Assembly (NCBI RefSeq): GCF_030499535.1
Contig: NZ_JASTLB010000001.1
Coordinates: 3,968,001-4,032,000 of the forward strand
Direction: 5' to 3'
DNA from: Streptomyces sp. TG1A-8
GTDB lineage: Bacteria; Actinomycetota; Actinomycetes; Streptomycetales; Streptomycetaceae
DNA length: 64,000 nt
In this document: positions 17,188-25,590 of the stretch, one piece after another
How the letters are laid out: each line of letters opens with the position of its first letter
How positions within the stretch are numbered: the first letter of the stretch is position 1
The notes under the pieces: model-generated
Seen by the model: only the letters and a program-made list of their open reading frames with translations
Told to the model about the DNA's origin: nothing
Database searches by the model: none
Position numbers and translations under genes: made by a program

Positions 17188-17463
17188 TCAGCTCCCCGAA
17201 TCGCCCCAAGCGGCAGCAATCGCCCTGCGAGTGCGCTCCTGGCTGGAGGGCATCAGGCGTGCGTACACCCGCAGCGTCAGGCCCGGATTCGAGTGACCCA
17301 GGTGCCCGGCCAGGGCCTTGACGTTCTCCCCGGCGTCCAGGAGCACCGAGGCGTAGAAGCGGCGCAGCGCGTGCATGCCGTTCTCGCGGGGCTCGGCGTA
17401 CGACCCGCCCGGCTTCCGCTCGGGGATCACGCCGGCCGAGGCGGGGGCCCGCTTCCACTGCTG
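17188..17463 (-). pseudogene. C-terminal remnant of a tyrosine recombinase (integrase)
   Basis: About 91 codons match the end of actinomycete phage/ICE integrases: a linker QQWKRAPASAGVIPERKPGG, then GMHALRRFYASVLLDAGE, GHLGHSNPGLTLRVYARLMP and a C-terminal helix. The HxxR, GH and nucleophilic Tyr positions are present, but the first catalytic Arg, the Lys and the whole N-terminal DNA-binding half are missing, and sequence upstream of QQWK is unrelated. It therefore cannot be active. It marks a former insertion between gpm and the next genes. Confidence 0.8.
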
Positions 17464-17739
17464 TCGCGGGCTCGCCAAATGAGATGACTCGTAAAGCGGT
17501 GATTGCCCGCTTGCCCGCCGTACACCAGCGCAGGCCACCAGTGCGCTGCCGTCTTCGGTGAAAGCCGTGCAGGGCAGCGCCGTTCACCGTGCGTCGCACG
17601 AACTGCCGACTGAGCGCCTGTACCCGTCCTATCCTGCCCAACGGGCGCACCACCAACCTGTCAGGGCGCGGAGGACCCGGCCCGTTTCAACGCCGAACCG
17701 ACTTCGTTACCGGAGATGACATGAGCAAGCGCCCTTCTC

Positions 17740-18282
17740 GTGATGGACGTCCAACAGGCCGTAGTGGACATCGCTGACGACGGTTCCGGATACCTGCCAC
17801 GCCTGCGCAGGGCGGTCGACGGAGCCCGGGCGGCTGACATCCCCGTGATCTACGTGGTCATCGCGTTACGTCCCGGCTTCCCGGAAGTCGGTAGGCGCAA
17901 CAGGGCTCTCACCGCCATCGCGCGGGCCGGCCTCTATGCCGAGGGCGCCCCAGGTACCGAGATCCACCCCGAGGTCGCGCCCCGGCCGGGCGACGTGGTG
18001 GTCATCAAGAGACGGGCGAGCGCGTTCTCGGGCAGCGATCTCGGCGTGGTGCTGAGGGCACGCGGTATCGAGAGCCTCGTGCTCACCGGCATCGACACCA
18101 GCGCTGTGGTGCTGTCCACTCTGTGCCACGCGAACGACCTGGACTTCGGCCTCACCGTCCTCTCCGACGCCTGTCTGGACACCGACCCAGAGGTGCACCG
18201 GGTCCTCATCGAGCGACTGTTCCCGCAGTGGGCGGATGTCGTCACCGTCGACGACTGGCTCAAGACGATCGCTTCTCCCTAG
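17740..18282 (+). CDS. Isochorismatase-like cysteine-hydrolase family protein, damaged N-terminus
   Basis: The frame from GTG 17740 gives 180 aa beginning MMDVQQAVVD, where the Asp is the family's catalytic residue. KRRASAFSGSDL carries the conserved Lys. The usual nucleophilic Cys position (TGIDTSAVVLST) is Val, as in some non-amidase members. The natural start is probably ATG 17721, which has GGAG 5 nt upstream and would encode MSKR(A)LLVMDVQ, but it is out of frame: one GC is missing in gcgccc at 17729-17734. So the protein either starts late without a ribosome site, or the gene is frameshifted, or the sequence has an error. Substrate unknown. Confidence 0.75.
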   Translation: MMDVQQAVVDIADDGSGYLPRLRRAVDGARAADIPVIYVVIALRPGFPEVGRRNRALTAIARAGLYAEGAPGTEIHPEVAPRPGDVVVIKRRASAFSGSDLGVVLRARGIESLVLTGIDTSAVVLSTLCHANDLDFGLTVLSDACLDTDPEVHRVLIERLFPQWADVVTVDDWLKTIASP

Positions 18283-18419
18283 CGGCAGCCCCTGACATCC
18301 ACGACTGACATCAACGACACCGGACGGGGATGCGCACCAGCGACTCCGTGGGACCGTCGTACCAGCCGACGGCAGCAGCCGCAGCGGGCCCGGATCGAAC
18401 TCCCAATGCGGTGCTCGTC

Positions 18420-18635
18420 TCGGCATGACGAGACGGAGCCAGTCGGCGAGCGCGGCGAAGTCGGTGTCCATGGGGCCCTTGGGCGAGCCGAGTTCAGGGT
18501 CGAGTCGCGTCAGCAGTGGGTTTCCCTGGTCTCCAGACGTCGAGGCGTCGGCGGCGGTGGCCTGTGGGAGCCCGGCCGACGGCCCGAACGGGATCGGTGG
18601 ACCGTCGACGTCAAGGAAAAGGAGGGGGCCTGCCG
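18420..18635 (-). pseudogene. HAD-like protein remnant with internal deletion
   Basis: The minus strand encodes GPLLFLDVDGPPIPFG, the first motif of a Streptomyces HAD-like family, then GNPLLTRLDPELG, then directly DTDFAALADWLRLVM, which is normally the C-terminal end. The intervening ~100 residues with the remaining HAD motifs are absent, and no start codon lies close to the first motif. The two junction segments are both of the form LxRxDPxLG in intact relatives, so deletion between these similar stretches is plausible (inference). It is non-functional as a phosphatase. Confidence 0.6.
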
Positions 18636-18682
18636 CCGTGCCGGGGCCCTCTCCGGGCGTCAGCCACTCGGCCGGGCCGTGG

Positions 18683-18958
18683 TCAGGGCTCGGGGAAGTC
18701 CGGCTCCGGCCGCTCCCCCACCTCGGCCTGCGCTCCCGCACCGCGGAGAGCCGTGACGGTCACCTCGGCGTCTTCCTGCGGCACGCCGACGAGGATCATG
18801 GCGGGCACCCGCGTCACCAGAACCTTGCTGCGCCACGGGCTCAGCCCCGTCAGCCGGCGTACGACCCGGACGACGTCCAGCACGCGGGTGCCGGGGTCGG
18901 TGAGCACCACGTCATGAGGCACGCCGTCGCACACCGACGGGAAGTACCCGTCAGCCAC
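18683..18958 (-). CDS. Ribosomal protein L7/L12 C-terminal-domain-like protein
   Basis: The protein is 91 aa, starting at GTG with a GGGGGA ribosome site. It resembles the C-terminal domain of L7/L12: VVLTDPGTRVLDVVRVVRRL, TGLSPWRSKVLVTRVPAMIL and a final VTALRGAGAQAEVGERPEPD, corresponding to the K-x-x-V-K-x-x-L-x-x-A-G logic of L7/L12. Such stand-alone proteins are widespread in Streptomyces and have no proven role; binding of translation factors is a guess. It is not the real L7/L12, which lies in the rpl cluster. Confidence 0.75.
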   Translation of the reverse strand: MADGYFPSVCDGVPHDVVLTDPGTRVLDVVRVVRRLTGLSPWRSKVLVTRVPAMILVGVPQEDAEVTVTALRGAGAQAEVGERPEPDFPEP

Positions 18959-19112
18959 GGTTCCCCCGCCCGTCCCCGGCCTGCAGCCTACGAGCCCTCA
19001 GCCGTCACGTCGCCTCAAATGGGCGGCCGGCGAGGCGTGGCGGGAGACAGTATGACCCCGGGGGGCCTTCGGCCGAGGGCCATCCGTGAGTCGCCCCTCC
19101 CAGCCGGTGCGG

Positions 19113-19167
19113 CGTACGACGAAGGGCCGGTGTGGATGGCGTCCACACCGGCCCCCTCGGTCGTACG
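19113..19167 (-). terminator. Long hairpin terminator of the Cys-rich gene
   Basis: Nearly perfect 24-26-bp arms (19113-19136 and 19142-19167) with a 5-nt loop lie immediately after the stop codon of the Cys-rich gene on the minus strand. Confidence 0.75.
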
Positions 19168-19168
19168 G

Positions 19169-19330
19169 TCAACCGCACTGGCACGGGCTGCCCGACTGGC
19201 ACCCGCACCCGCAGCCCGAGCCGCAGCCGCACGCGGCCACGAGCGGCAGGCTCCTGATCCGCGCCTGCCCGGGCTCGTCCGAGTCGCGCTGCTGCGTGGG
19301 ATCGGGCGTGGTACCGGGGGATTCGGCCAT
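19169..19330 (-). CDS. Cys-rich 53-aa mini-protein (possible metal-binding peptide)
   Basis: A 53-aa frame starts at an ATG with an excellent ribosome site (AGGAGGGG) and ends at a strong terminator, so it looks like a real stand-alone gene. Residues 1-30 are polar (MAESPGTTPDPTQQRDSD). The C-terminal 19 residues, beginning at ACGCGS and ending SPCQCG, contain seven Cys alternating with Gly/Ser, reminiscent of metallothioneins or of modified Cys-rich peptides. No processing enzymes are adjacent; phoU is the next gene downstream on the same strand side. Function unknown; zinc or copper binding is inference from composition only. Confidence 0.65.
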   Translation of the reverse strand: MAESPGTTPDPTQQRDSDEPGQARIRSLPLVAACGCGSGCGCGCQSGSPCQCG

Positions 19331-19493
19331 GGGTCCCCTCCTAGAGGCTCGGCATGGTGCCTTCGCCCATTGCATGCCCGCTCGGCCGGGCGCGTCAACG
19401 GCGCACGGAGGCGGGCCCGCACCCCGGCCCACCCCGGACACTCCGGCCGGGCGGCGAGGGGCGAGCGGCGAGGGGGCGGGCGGGCCCGCGGGC

Positions 19494-20183
19494 CTACGCC
19501 CCCTCCACCCCCGTCACCGGCTGGATGTCCGACTGCAGCTCGTCGGCGTGCTCGCCCGTCACCAGGTAGACGACGCGCTTGGCCACGGCCACCGCGTGGT
19601 CGGCGTACCGCTCGTAGTAGCGGCCCAGCAGGGTGACGTCCACGGCGGTCTCGATGCCGTGCTTCCAGCGGTCGTCGATCAGGTGCTGGAACAGGGTGCG
19701 GTGCAGGAGGTCCATCTCGTCGTCGTCCTGCTCCAGCTGCAGCGCGAGGTCGACGTCCTTCGTCACGATCACCTCGGCCGCCTTCGCCATCAGGCGCTGC
19801 GCGAGCTGGCCCATCTCCAGGATGGTCGCGTCCAGGTCGTGCGGGACCGCGCGCTGCGGGAAGCGCAGCCGCGCCAGCTTCGCCACGTGCTGGGCGAGGT
19901 CGCCGGAGCGCTCCAGGTCGGCGGACATGCGCAGGGAGGTGACGACGATGCGCAGGTCCGTCGCCACCGGCTGCTGGCGCGCGAGCAGGGCTATGGCCCG
20001 GGCCTCCAGGTCGTGCTGCAGTTCGTCGACCCTCTGGTCGGCCTCGATGACGCTCTCGGCCAGCTTCAGGTCGGTGTCGAGGATGGCGGTCGTGGCGCGT
20101 CCGATCGCCGACCCGACCAGCCGGGCCATCTCCACCAGACCGTCGCCGATCGAATCCAGTTCCTCGTGGTACGCGTCCCGCAT
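19494..20183 (-). CDS. phoU: PhoU, phosphate signalling regulator
   Basis: The protein is 229 aa of two repeated three-helix PhoU domains with the metal-binding E/DxxxD pattern (for example SADLERSGDLAQHVAKLAR and GRYYERYADHAVAVAKRV). PhoU links the Pst phosphate transporter to the PhoR kinase and keeps the response off when phosphate is ample. The start follows GAGAGGGA. It diverges from phoR, with the PHO box reading toward phoU in between, so it is probably PhoP-activated. Confidence 0.95.
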   Translation of the reverse strand: MRDAYHEELDSIGDGLVEMARLVGSAIGRATTAILDTDLKLAESVIEADQRVDELQHDLEARAIALLARQQPVATDLRIVVTSLRMSADLERSGDLAQHVAKLARLRFPQRAVPHDLDATILEMGQLAQRLMAKAAEVIVTKDVDLALQLEQDDDEMDLLHRTLFQHLIDDRWKHGIETAVDVTLLGRYYERYADHAVAVAKRVVYLVTGEHADELQSDIQPVTGVEGA

Positions 20184-20303
20184 CAGGGTTCCCTCTCGTG
20201 CGTGTCTCTCGGGGGCTCGTTCCGGGGGCCGTGACACCACGCGCCCCGTGGCGAAACCAGCGGTGCGAACCCCACGCTTCCACGGTCCGCCCCGTACGCG
20301 TCC

Positions 20304-20347
20304 GTTTCCGCCACCCCGAATGAACCACCACTGGCCCCCAGGTGAAC
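20304..20347 (-). promoter_or_regulatory. PHO box (PhoP direct-repeat units) in the phoU-phoR interval
   Basis: On the minus strand, 11-nt units follow without gaps: GTTCACCTGGG (20337-20347), GGCCAGTGGTG (20326-20336), GTTCATTCGGG (20315-20325), then a weaker GTGGCGGAAAC (20304-20314). The first and third match the Streptomyces PhoP repeat consensus G(G/T)TCAYYYR(G/C)G. Orientation points to phoU activation; phoRP control from the same site is likely by analogy with S. coelicolor. Confidence 0.85.
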
Positions 20348-20420
20348 TCTGGGCGACGAGTGTTCGAGGTCGCACCCCGACGGCTGTGGGCACGTCGTGC
20401 CCCATGCCTAACCTGGGGGC

Positions 20421-21722
20421 ATGGACGTGAACGCGGCGGTCGCCGCAGCGGCAGCGATCGTCGGGGTGCTCACCGGCGTCATCGCCATGCTGGCGTTCCG
20501 TTGGAGCGAACGCGACCAGAAACGACCGACCAGGACTTCCTTGCACACCGATCTCGTACTCCCGCCCGGCGTGGACACCGTCCTGTCGGTGCTCCGCTCC
20601 TCGGCCGTCGTCCTCGACGAGGGCGACGGCGTCGTCAAGGCCAGCTCCGCCGCCTACGCCCTCGGGCTGGTCCGCGGCGGCAAACTCGCCGTCGAGCCCA
20701 TGCTCCAGATGGCCCGGGACACCCGGCGGGACGGGGAGATACGGCAGGTCGAGCTGGACCTGCCCCGGCGCGGCACCGGGCGGGGGGAGGCCCTCGCCGT
20801 CTCCGCGCGGGTGGCCCCGCTCGGCTCCCGCCTGGTCCTGCTGCTGGTCGAGGACCTCACCGAGGCCCGCCGGATCGAGGCGGTGCGGCGCGACTTCGTG
20901 GCCAATGTCAGCCACGAGCTGAAGACCCCGGTCGGCGCCCTCTCCCTGCTCTCCGAGGCCGTCATGGACGCCTCCGACGACCCCGAGGCCGTGCAGCGCT
21001 TCGCGGGCCGCATGCAGATCGAGGCGACCCGGCTGACCAACCTGGTGCAGGAGCTCATCGACCTGTCGAGGGTCCAGAACGACGACCCCCTCGAGGACGC
21101 CGAGCCCGTGCGGGTGGACGAGCTGATCGCCGAGGCCGTCGACCGCTGCCGCCACCAGGCCGGCGCCAAGCAGATCACCATGGCCGCCTCGATCCAGGAG
21201 CCCGAGGGGGACTCCGCCGGCGGTGCCGGCGGAACCCGGGCGGGAGCGGCCGGCCTGCACGTGTGGGGCAACCGCGGCCAGCTCGCCGCGGCCCTCGGCA
21301 ACCTCGTGGAGAACGCCGTCAACTACTCCCCGGCCCGCACCCGCGTCGGCATAGCCGTCCGCCGGGTCGGCGGCCCCGGCGGTGACATGATCGAACTGGC
21401 TGTCACCGACCAGGGCATCGGCATCTCGGAAAAGGACAGGGAGCGCGTCTTCGAGCGCTTCTACCGCGTCGACCCGGCCCGCTCGCGGGCCACCGGAGGC
21501 ACCGGCCTGGGTCTGGCGATCGTCAAGCACGTGGTCGCCTCGCACGGCGGGGAGGTCACGGTCTGGAGCGCCGAAGGCCAGGGCTCCACCTTCACCCTCA
21601 GGCTGCCGGAGGCGGGAGCGGCCCGCGACCGCGCCCAGCAGCACCCCGGCCTCGTCGTCGAGGCCGGCACCACCGAGTCATCCCCGTACGAACCGCTTCC
21701 CGCCCCGGAGGTCCTTCCGTGA
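20421..21722 (+). CDS. phoR: PhoR, phosphate sensor histidine kinase
   Basis: The protein is 433 aa: one N-terminal membrane helix (about 5-26), a PAS-like segment (about 50-145), a HisKA domain with phosphoacceptor His in FVANVSHELKTPVGAL, and a HATPase domain with NLVENAVNYSP, DQGIGI and GGTGLGLAI. The tail of ~45 residues is disordered. It phosphorylates PhoP when phosphate is scarce. TAACCT (20409-20414) is 6 nt before the ATG, suggesting a leaderless transcript. Its stop overlaps the phoP start. Confidence 0.95.
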   Translation: MDVNAAVAAAAAIVGVLTGVIAMLAFRWSERDQKRPTRTSLHTDLVLPPGVDTVLSVLRSSAVVLDEGDGVVKASSAAYALGLVRGGKLAVEPMLQMARDTRRDGEIRQVELDLPRRGTGRGEALAVSARVAPLGSRLVLLLVEDLTEARRIEAVRRDFVANVSHELKTPVGALSLLSEAVMDASDDPEAVQRFAGRMQIEATRLTNLVQELIDLSRVQNDDPLEDAEPVRVDELIAEAVDRCRHQAGAKQITMAASIQEPEGDSAGGAGGTRAGAAGLHVWGNRGQLAAALGNLVENAVNYSPARTRVGIAVRRVGGPGGDMIELAVTDQGIGISEKDRERVFERFYRVDPARSRATGGTGLGLAIVKHVVASHGGEVTVWSAEGQGSTFTLRLPEAGAARDRAQQHPGLVVEAGTTESSPYEPLPAPEVLP

Positions 21723-22399
21723 CCCGAGTGCTCGTCGTCGAGGACGAGGAGTCCTTCTCCGACGCCCTGTCCTACATGCTCCGCAAGGAGGGCTTCGAGG
21801 TCGCCGTGGCGGCGACCGGCCCCGACGGACTCGACGAGTTCGAGCGCAACGGCGCCGACCTCGTCCTCCTCGACCTGATGCTGCCGGGGCTGCCCGGCAC
21901 GGAGGTGTGCCGCCAGCTGCGCGGACGCTCCAACGTCCCCGTGATCATGGTGACGGCCAAGGACAGCGAGATCGACAAGGTGGTCGGTCTGGAGATAGGG
22001 GCCGACGACTACGTCACCAAGCCCTTCTCCTCGCGCGAGCTGGTCGCCCGCATCCGCGCGGTGCTGCGCCGGCGCGGCGAGCCGGAGGAGGTCACCCCGG
22101 CCGCCCTGGAGGCGGGCCCGGTCCGCATGGACGTCGACCGCCACGTGGTCACCGTCTCCGGCTCCAAGGTCGACCTGCCCCTCAAGGAGTTCGACCTGCT
22201 GGAGATGCTGCTGCGCAACGCCGGCCGCGTCCTGACCCGCATGCAGCTCATCGACCGCGTCTGGGGCGCCGACTACGTGGGCGACACCAAGACCCTCGAC
22301 GTCCACGTCAAGCGCCTGCGCGCCAAGATCGAGCCGGACCCGGGCGCGCCGCGCTACCTCGTGACGGTGCGGGGGCTGGGCTACAAGTTCGAGCCGTAG
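21719..22399 (+). CDS. phoP: PhoP, phosphate response regulator
   Basis: The protein is 226 aa, OmpR/PhoB family: a receiver domain with phospho-Asp52 in LVLLDLMLPG and Lys in YVTKPFSSREL, and a C-terminal winged helix (LPLKEFDLLEMLLRNAGRVL, then TKTLDVHVKRLRAKIE). GTG start overlaps the phoR stop by 4 nt, showing translational coupling. It binds PHO boxes such as the one at 20304-20347 and governs phosphate scavenging and, in Streptomyces, antibiotic production. Confidence 0.96.
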   Translation: MTRVLVVEDEESFSDALSYMLRKEGFEVAVAATGPDGLDEFERNGADLVLLDLMLPGLPGTEVCRQLRGRSNVPVIMVTAKDSEIDKVVGLEIGADDYVTKPFSSRELVARIRAVLRRRGEPEEVTPAALEAGPVRMDVDRHVVTVSGSKVDLPLKEFDLLEMLLRNAGRVLTRMQLIDRVWGADYVGDTKTLDVHVKRLRAKIEPDPGAPRYLVTVRGLGYKFEP

Positions 22400-22437
22400 G
22401 AACCGGCGCGCGGCCGACCGCCGGGCGGCCGGCGACC

Positions 22438-22469
22438 GAGGGCGGCACCCCGGATGGGGTGCCGCCCTC
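22438..22469 (+). terminator. Terminator of phoRP
   Basis: A perfect 14-bp stem (22438-22451 with 22456-22469) with a 4-nt loop follows phoP. Confidence 0.85.
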
Positions 22470-22622
22470 ATGCGTCCGCGGCCGTGCGGGGGGCGTGCAC
22501 CCCGCACGGCACGGCGCGGCCGTGGCGGCCACGCGGCGGCGCACTCCGGCGGCCGCGTACTCCCACAGCCGCGCTGCTCCTGCGACTGCGCCGCTCCCCG
22601 CGGCCGTGGGGAGCGGCGGTGC

Positions 22623-23300
22623 TCAGTGCCCCGCGGCCGACTGCGACGCCGAGTCGCTCGGGGTGGAACCGGTGATCCCGTCCTCGGAGCCGGCCGCCGG
22701 GGCGGAAGCGCCCTGCGACGGCTTGCCGGTCGCCGACCCGGACGGGCGGGGGCCGGGGGCCGCGGAGGCGGAGGACGACGGCGAGGGGATGCTGCTCGGG
22801 CCCCACGCGCTGAAGTAGCTGGTGGCCGGCACCACGTAGGCGCGCAGGCTCACGGGACCGGCCTTGCTGAGGTTGAAGGTGATCTTCTGGGCGTCGCCGT
22901 CCCGGACCGCCTCGCGGCCGCTGGGCAGTACGGCGGAGGCGTTGTCCTTGCCGCCGAGGACCAGGGAGCCGTGCGCCGGGACGGTGAGGCTCTGGCCCTT
23001 GGCGGGCTTCAGCTCGGCGTCCGTGTCGCTGCCCGCGACGGTGACGGACTGCAGGGTCTCGTCCGTCGTGCCCAGGTTGAACAGGGTCGCGGCGATCACG
23101 GCCGGGCCGCTCGACTTCAGGTCGGGCTGGGTGACGACCACGGCACTCTGGATCTTGATGTCACCGACGCTGGTCGACGCGTTGTCCGGCTTGATCTGCA
23201 GGGTCTGGGCGTTGTTTCCGGCGCCGCAGGCGGCGAGCGAGGCGATCGAGAAGGCGGTGGCGGAGGCGGCGAGGGCGCCGCGTCGAAGGCTGCTGCTCAC
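22623..23300 (-). CDS. Secreted lipoprotein, DUF461-like
   Basis: The protein is 225 aa. A lipoprotein signal (SSLRRGALAASATAFSIASL, lipobox L-A-A-C) is followed by a beta-rich domain (about 40-165, with DIKIQSAVVVTQP and VPAHGSLVLGG) like those of the DUF461/PCu(A)C-type copper-chaperone relatives. A Ser/Pro/Gly-rich tail ends the chain. The His/Met copper ligands typical of PCu(A)C are not evident, so metal handling is doubtful. The gene lies between phoP and carD, where Streptomyces genomes regularly have such a lipoprotein. The GTG at 23300 is chosen because it gives a normal signal peptide. Confidence 0.78.
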   Translation of the reverse strand: MSSSLRRGALAASATAFSIASLAACGAGNNAQTLQIKPDNASTSVGDIKIQSAVVVTQPDLKSSGPAVIAATLFNLGTTDETLQSVTVAGSDTDAELKPAKGQSLTVPAHGSLVLGGKDNASAVLPSGREAVRDGDAQKITFNLSKAGPVSLRAYVVPATSYFSAWGPSSIPSPSSSASAAPGPRPSGSATGKPSQGASAPAAGSEDGITGSTPSDSASQSAAGH

Positions 23301-24025
23301 GGCGGCGGCAACTCCTTGAACGCAGGGGCGGCTCCAGGTAAAGCCGCTCTCAGTGTCTGTCAGCGGCCTCAGGTTACCGAGCCGTTCCCGCGAGGCCGCA
23401 CCCGACCCTCCCCCAAGCGCCGGGCTTCCGTCCGGGTGGGGGTACCCCGGCCGGCGCGAGCGACCCGTCCGGCACGCCGGGCGGGTCCCCGGCCGCTTTG
23501 CCGGGGCGCTTGTCCGCCATTCGCATAACGCGCTCGAACACCGCCGTCCGCATCCCCGCAACACGCCGTGCGGATTTTCCGTGGGGAATGCGCGTCCACC
23601 CGGATATCGGTCACCCACCCGATCAACCGCGCGATCACGCGGCTCCACTTCCGGCACACATCCGGATCCGGATCCGGCCATCTTCCGGGCGTCATCCACC
23701 ACCCGTCCGGCCGCCCGTGATCAATTCCGGAAACGTCGCGCATCCCACTCCCGCCGCCGAACGGAGTAGCGGAAGTCGTACACTTGGGAGTGGACATACC
23801 GGGACATTCCTTCGCTCGGGTGCGGCTTCCGGGACGTGTGGCGCACACGTTTCACCGCGCCCGGAGAGCCGCTCCCACCTGCGGATACCCGCTTCCGCGA
23901 GCTCGCCGCAGCACGTTCCTGTCGCTGTTGTCAAGCCCTGAGATATGCCCTGACCTGCGAAAACGCCATTCAGAAGACGCCGTATCCGTGTTACCCTGGA
24001 TAGCCACGGAAGGGGTACCTGTCAC
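23301..24025. other. Divergent promoter region before carD
   Basis: This 725-bp gap contains no gene that I can support; the open frames on both strands lack similarity. Its right half is less GC-rich. TTACCCTGGAT at 23991-24001 resembles a -10 about 30 nt before carD, and GGAAGGGG at 24008-24015 is its ribosome site. A TTGTCA at 23928-23933 could be part of an upstream promoter. The length suggests complex control of carD or an unannotated small RNA. Confidence 0.45.
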
Positions 24026-24508
24026 ATGACGTTCAAGGTTGGCGACACCGTGGTCTATCCCCATCACGGGGCCGCGCTGATCGAGGCAATCGAAACTCGC
24101 CAGATCAAAGGCGTGGACAAGACCTACTTGGTGCTGAAGGTTGCCCAGGGTGACCTGACGGTACGTGTGCCAGCGGACAATGCGGAGTTCGTCGGCGTGC
24201 GTGATGTGGTCGGTCAGGACGGACTGGACCGGGTCTTCGAGGTGCTGCGCGCGCCGTATGCCGAGGAGCCCACGAACTGGTCGCGTCGTTACAAGGCAAA
24301 TCTGGAAAAGCTCGCCTCCGGCGATGTCATCAAGGTCGCGGAAGTCGTGCGTGACCTGTGGCGTCGTGAGCGCGAGCGCGGACTCTCCGCCGGTGAGAAG
24401 CGCATGCTCGCCAAGGCCCGCCAGATCCTGGTGAGCGAGCTGGCCCTCGCGGAGAACACCAACGAGGACAAGGCCGAAGCCCTGCTCGACGAGGTGCTCG
24501 CCTCCTGA
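24026..24508 (+). CDS. carD: CarD-family RNA polymerase-binding regulator
   Basis: The protein is 160 aa. An N-terminal RNA-polymerase-interacting Tudor-like domain ([20 protein letters not shown], as in TRCF/Mfd) precedes a helical DNA-binding domain with the conserved Trp in [14 protein letters not shown]. CarD stabilises the open promoter complex at most housekeeping promoters, including rRNA. The length fits mycobacterial and Streptomyces CarD. It stands just upstream of ispD-ispF, an order conserved across actinobacteria, but a hairpin separates them. Confidence 0.95.
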   Translation: MTFKVGDTVVYPHHGAALIEAIETRQIKGVDKTYLVLKVAQGDLTVRVPADNAEFVGVRDVVGQDGLDRVFEVLRAPYAEEPTNWSRRYKANLEKLASGDVIKVAEVVRDLWRRERERGLSAGEKRMLAKARQILVSELALAENTNEDKAEALLDEVLAS

Positions 24509-24556
24509 CGTGCGACGGGCGGCCCCCGGCATGCCCGGCAAGCCCAGCACACTGAA

Positions 24557-24605
24557 ATGCCGCGGTGCCCGATGACACTCACCCTGTCGCCGGGCGCTGC
24601 GGCAT
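24557..24605 (+). terminator. Terminator after carD
   Basis: Imperfect 15-bp arms (24557-24571 and 24591-24605, outer 7 bp perfect) form a hairpin in the 330-bp gap between carD and ispD. Nothing else is evident in that gap. Confidence 0.6.
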
Positions 24606-24837
24606 GTCCGTCCCCGAAAAGCTCCGGAGAACCCCGGCCGGGGCGGTCGCCGGGCGGCTGCCGCCCCGTCCGCCGCCTCGTCTGCCGTACGCCTCGGGGA
24701 AAGCCCCGATACTGGGGTGCCGGGCCCGGGCGGACGGCTCGACCGGCGTCACGGAAAGGGTCCGGTCAAAGCGTCGTGCCCGGCGCTCCTCCAGGCCATA
24801 CCCACCGGGGCCGAGCACACAAACCTGACAGGAACCG

Positions 24838-25590
24838 ATGTCTGACGAATCACGTTCCACGCCCGCGCAGGCCCCCGTCGCGGCCGTCATTCCGGCCGCC
24901 GGCCGGGGCGTACGTCTCGGTCCGGGCGCCCCCAAGGCGCTCCGCGCGCTGAACGGCACCCCCATGCTGATCCACGCGGTCCGCGCCCTCGCCGCCTCCC
25001 GCCACGTCTCCCTGGTGATCGTCGTCGCCCCGCCCGACGGCGCCGCCGAGGTCAAGTCCCTGCTCGACGTCCACGCACTGCCCGAGCGCACCGACTTCCT
25101 GGTCGTCCCCGGCGGAGACAGCCGCCAGGAGTCCGTCCGGCTCGGCCTCGACGCGCTGCCGCCGCAGTACGGCGTCGTCCTCGTGCACGACGCGGCACGC
25201 CCGCTCGTCCCCGTCGACACCGTCGACGCCGTCATCGAGGCCGTCCGCGACGGCGCCCCCGCCGTGGTGCCCGCGCTGCCGCTCGCCGACACCGTCAAGG
25301 AGGTCGGACCCGCCGCCGCCCCCGGCGGGCCCGAGCCGGTCGTCGCCACACCGGACCGGGCCCGGCTGCGGGCCGTGCAGACGCCCCAGGGCTTCGACCG
25401 GGCGACCCTGGTCCGCGCCCACGGGACCGTCACCGCCGACGTCACCGACGACGCGAGCATGGTCGAGCAGCTCGGCCTCGGCGTCGTGGCCGTGCCCGGC
25501 CACGAGGAGGCCTTCAAGGTCACCCGCCCCCTCGACCTCGTCCTCGCCGAGGCGGTCCTGGCCCGCAGGAGGCTCAACGATGGCTTCTGA
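24838..25590 (+). CDS. ispD: IspD, 2-C-methyl-D-erythritol 4-phosphate cytidylyltransferase
   Basis: The 250-aa enzyme makes CDP-methylerythritol in the MEP isoprenoid pathway. It shows the nucleotide-binding loop [29 protein letters not shown], and QTPQGF followed by TDDASMVE, all in the normal order. The ribosome site is AGGA. Its end overlaps ispF by 11 nt, so the two are translationally coupled and the consecutive pathway roles agree. Confidence 0.94.
   Translation: MSDESRSTPAQAPVAAVIPAAGRGVRLGPGAPKALRALNGTPMLIHAVRALAASRHVSLVIVVAPPDGAAEVKSLLDVHALPERTDFLVVPGGDSRQESVRLGLDALPPQYGVVLVHDAARPLVPVDTVDAVIEAVRDGAPAVVPALPLADTVKEVGPAAAPGGPEPVVATPDRARLRAVQTPQGFDRATLVRAHGTVTADVTDDASMVEQLGLGVVAVPGHEEAFKVTRPLDLVLAEAVLARRRLNDGF

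Noticed and set aside
19086..20234. Plus-strand open frame with a His/Trp/Pro-rich start opposite the Cys-rich gene and phoU
   Set aside because: It is antisense to phoU and a well-signalled small gene, has no ribosome site and no family similarity.
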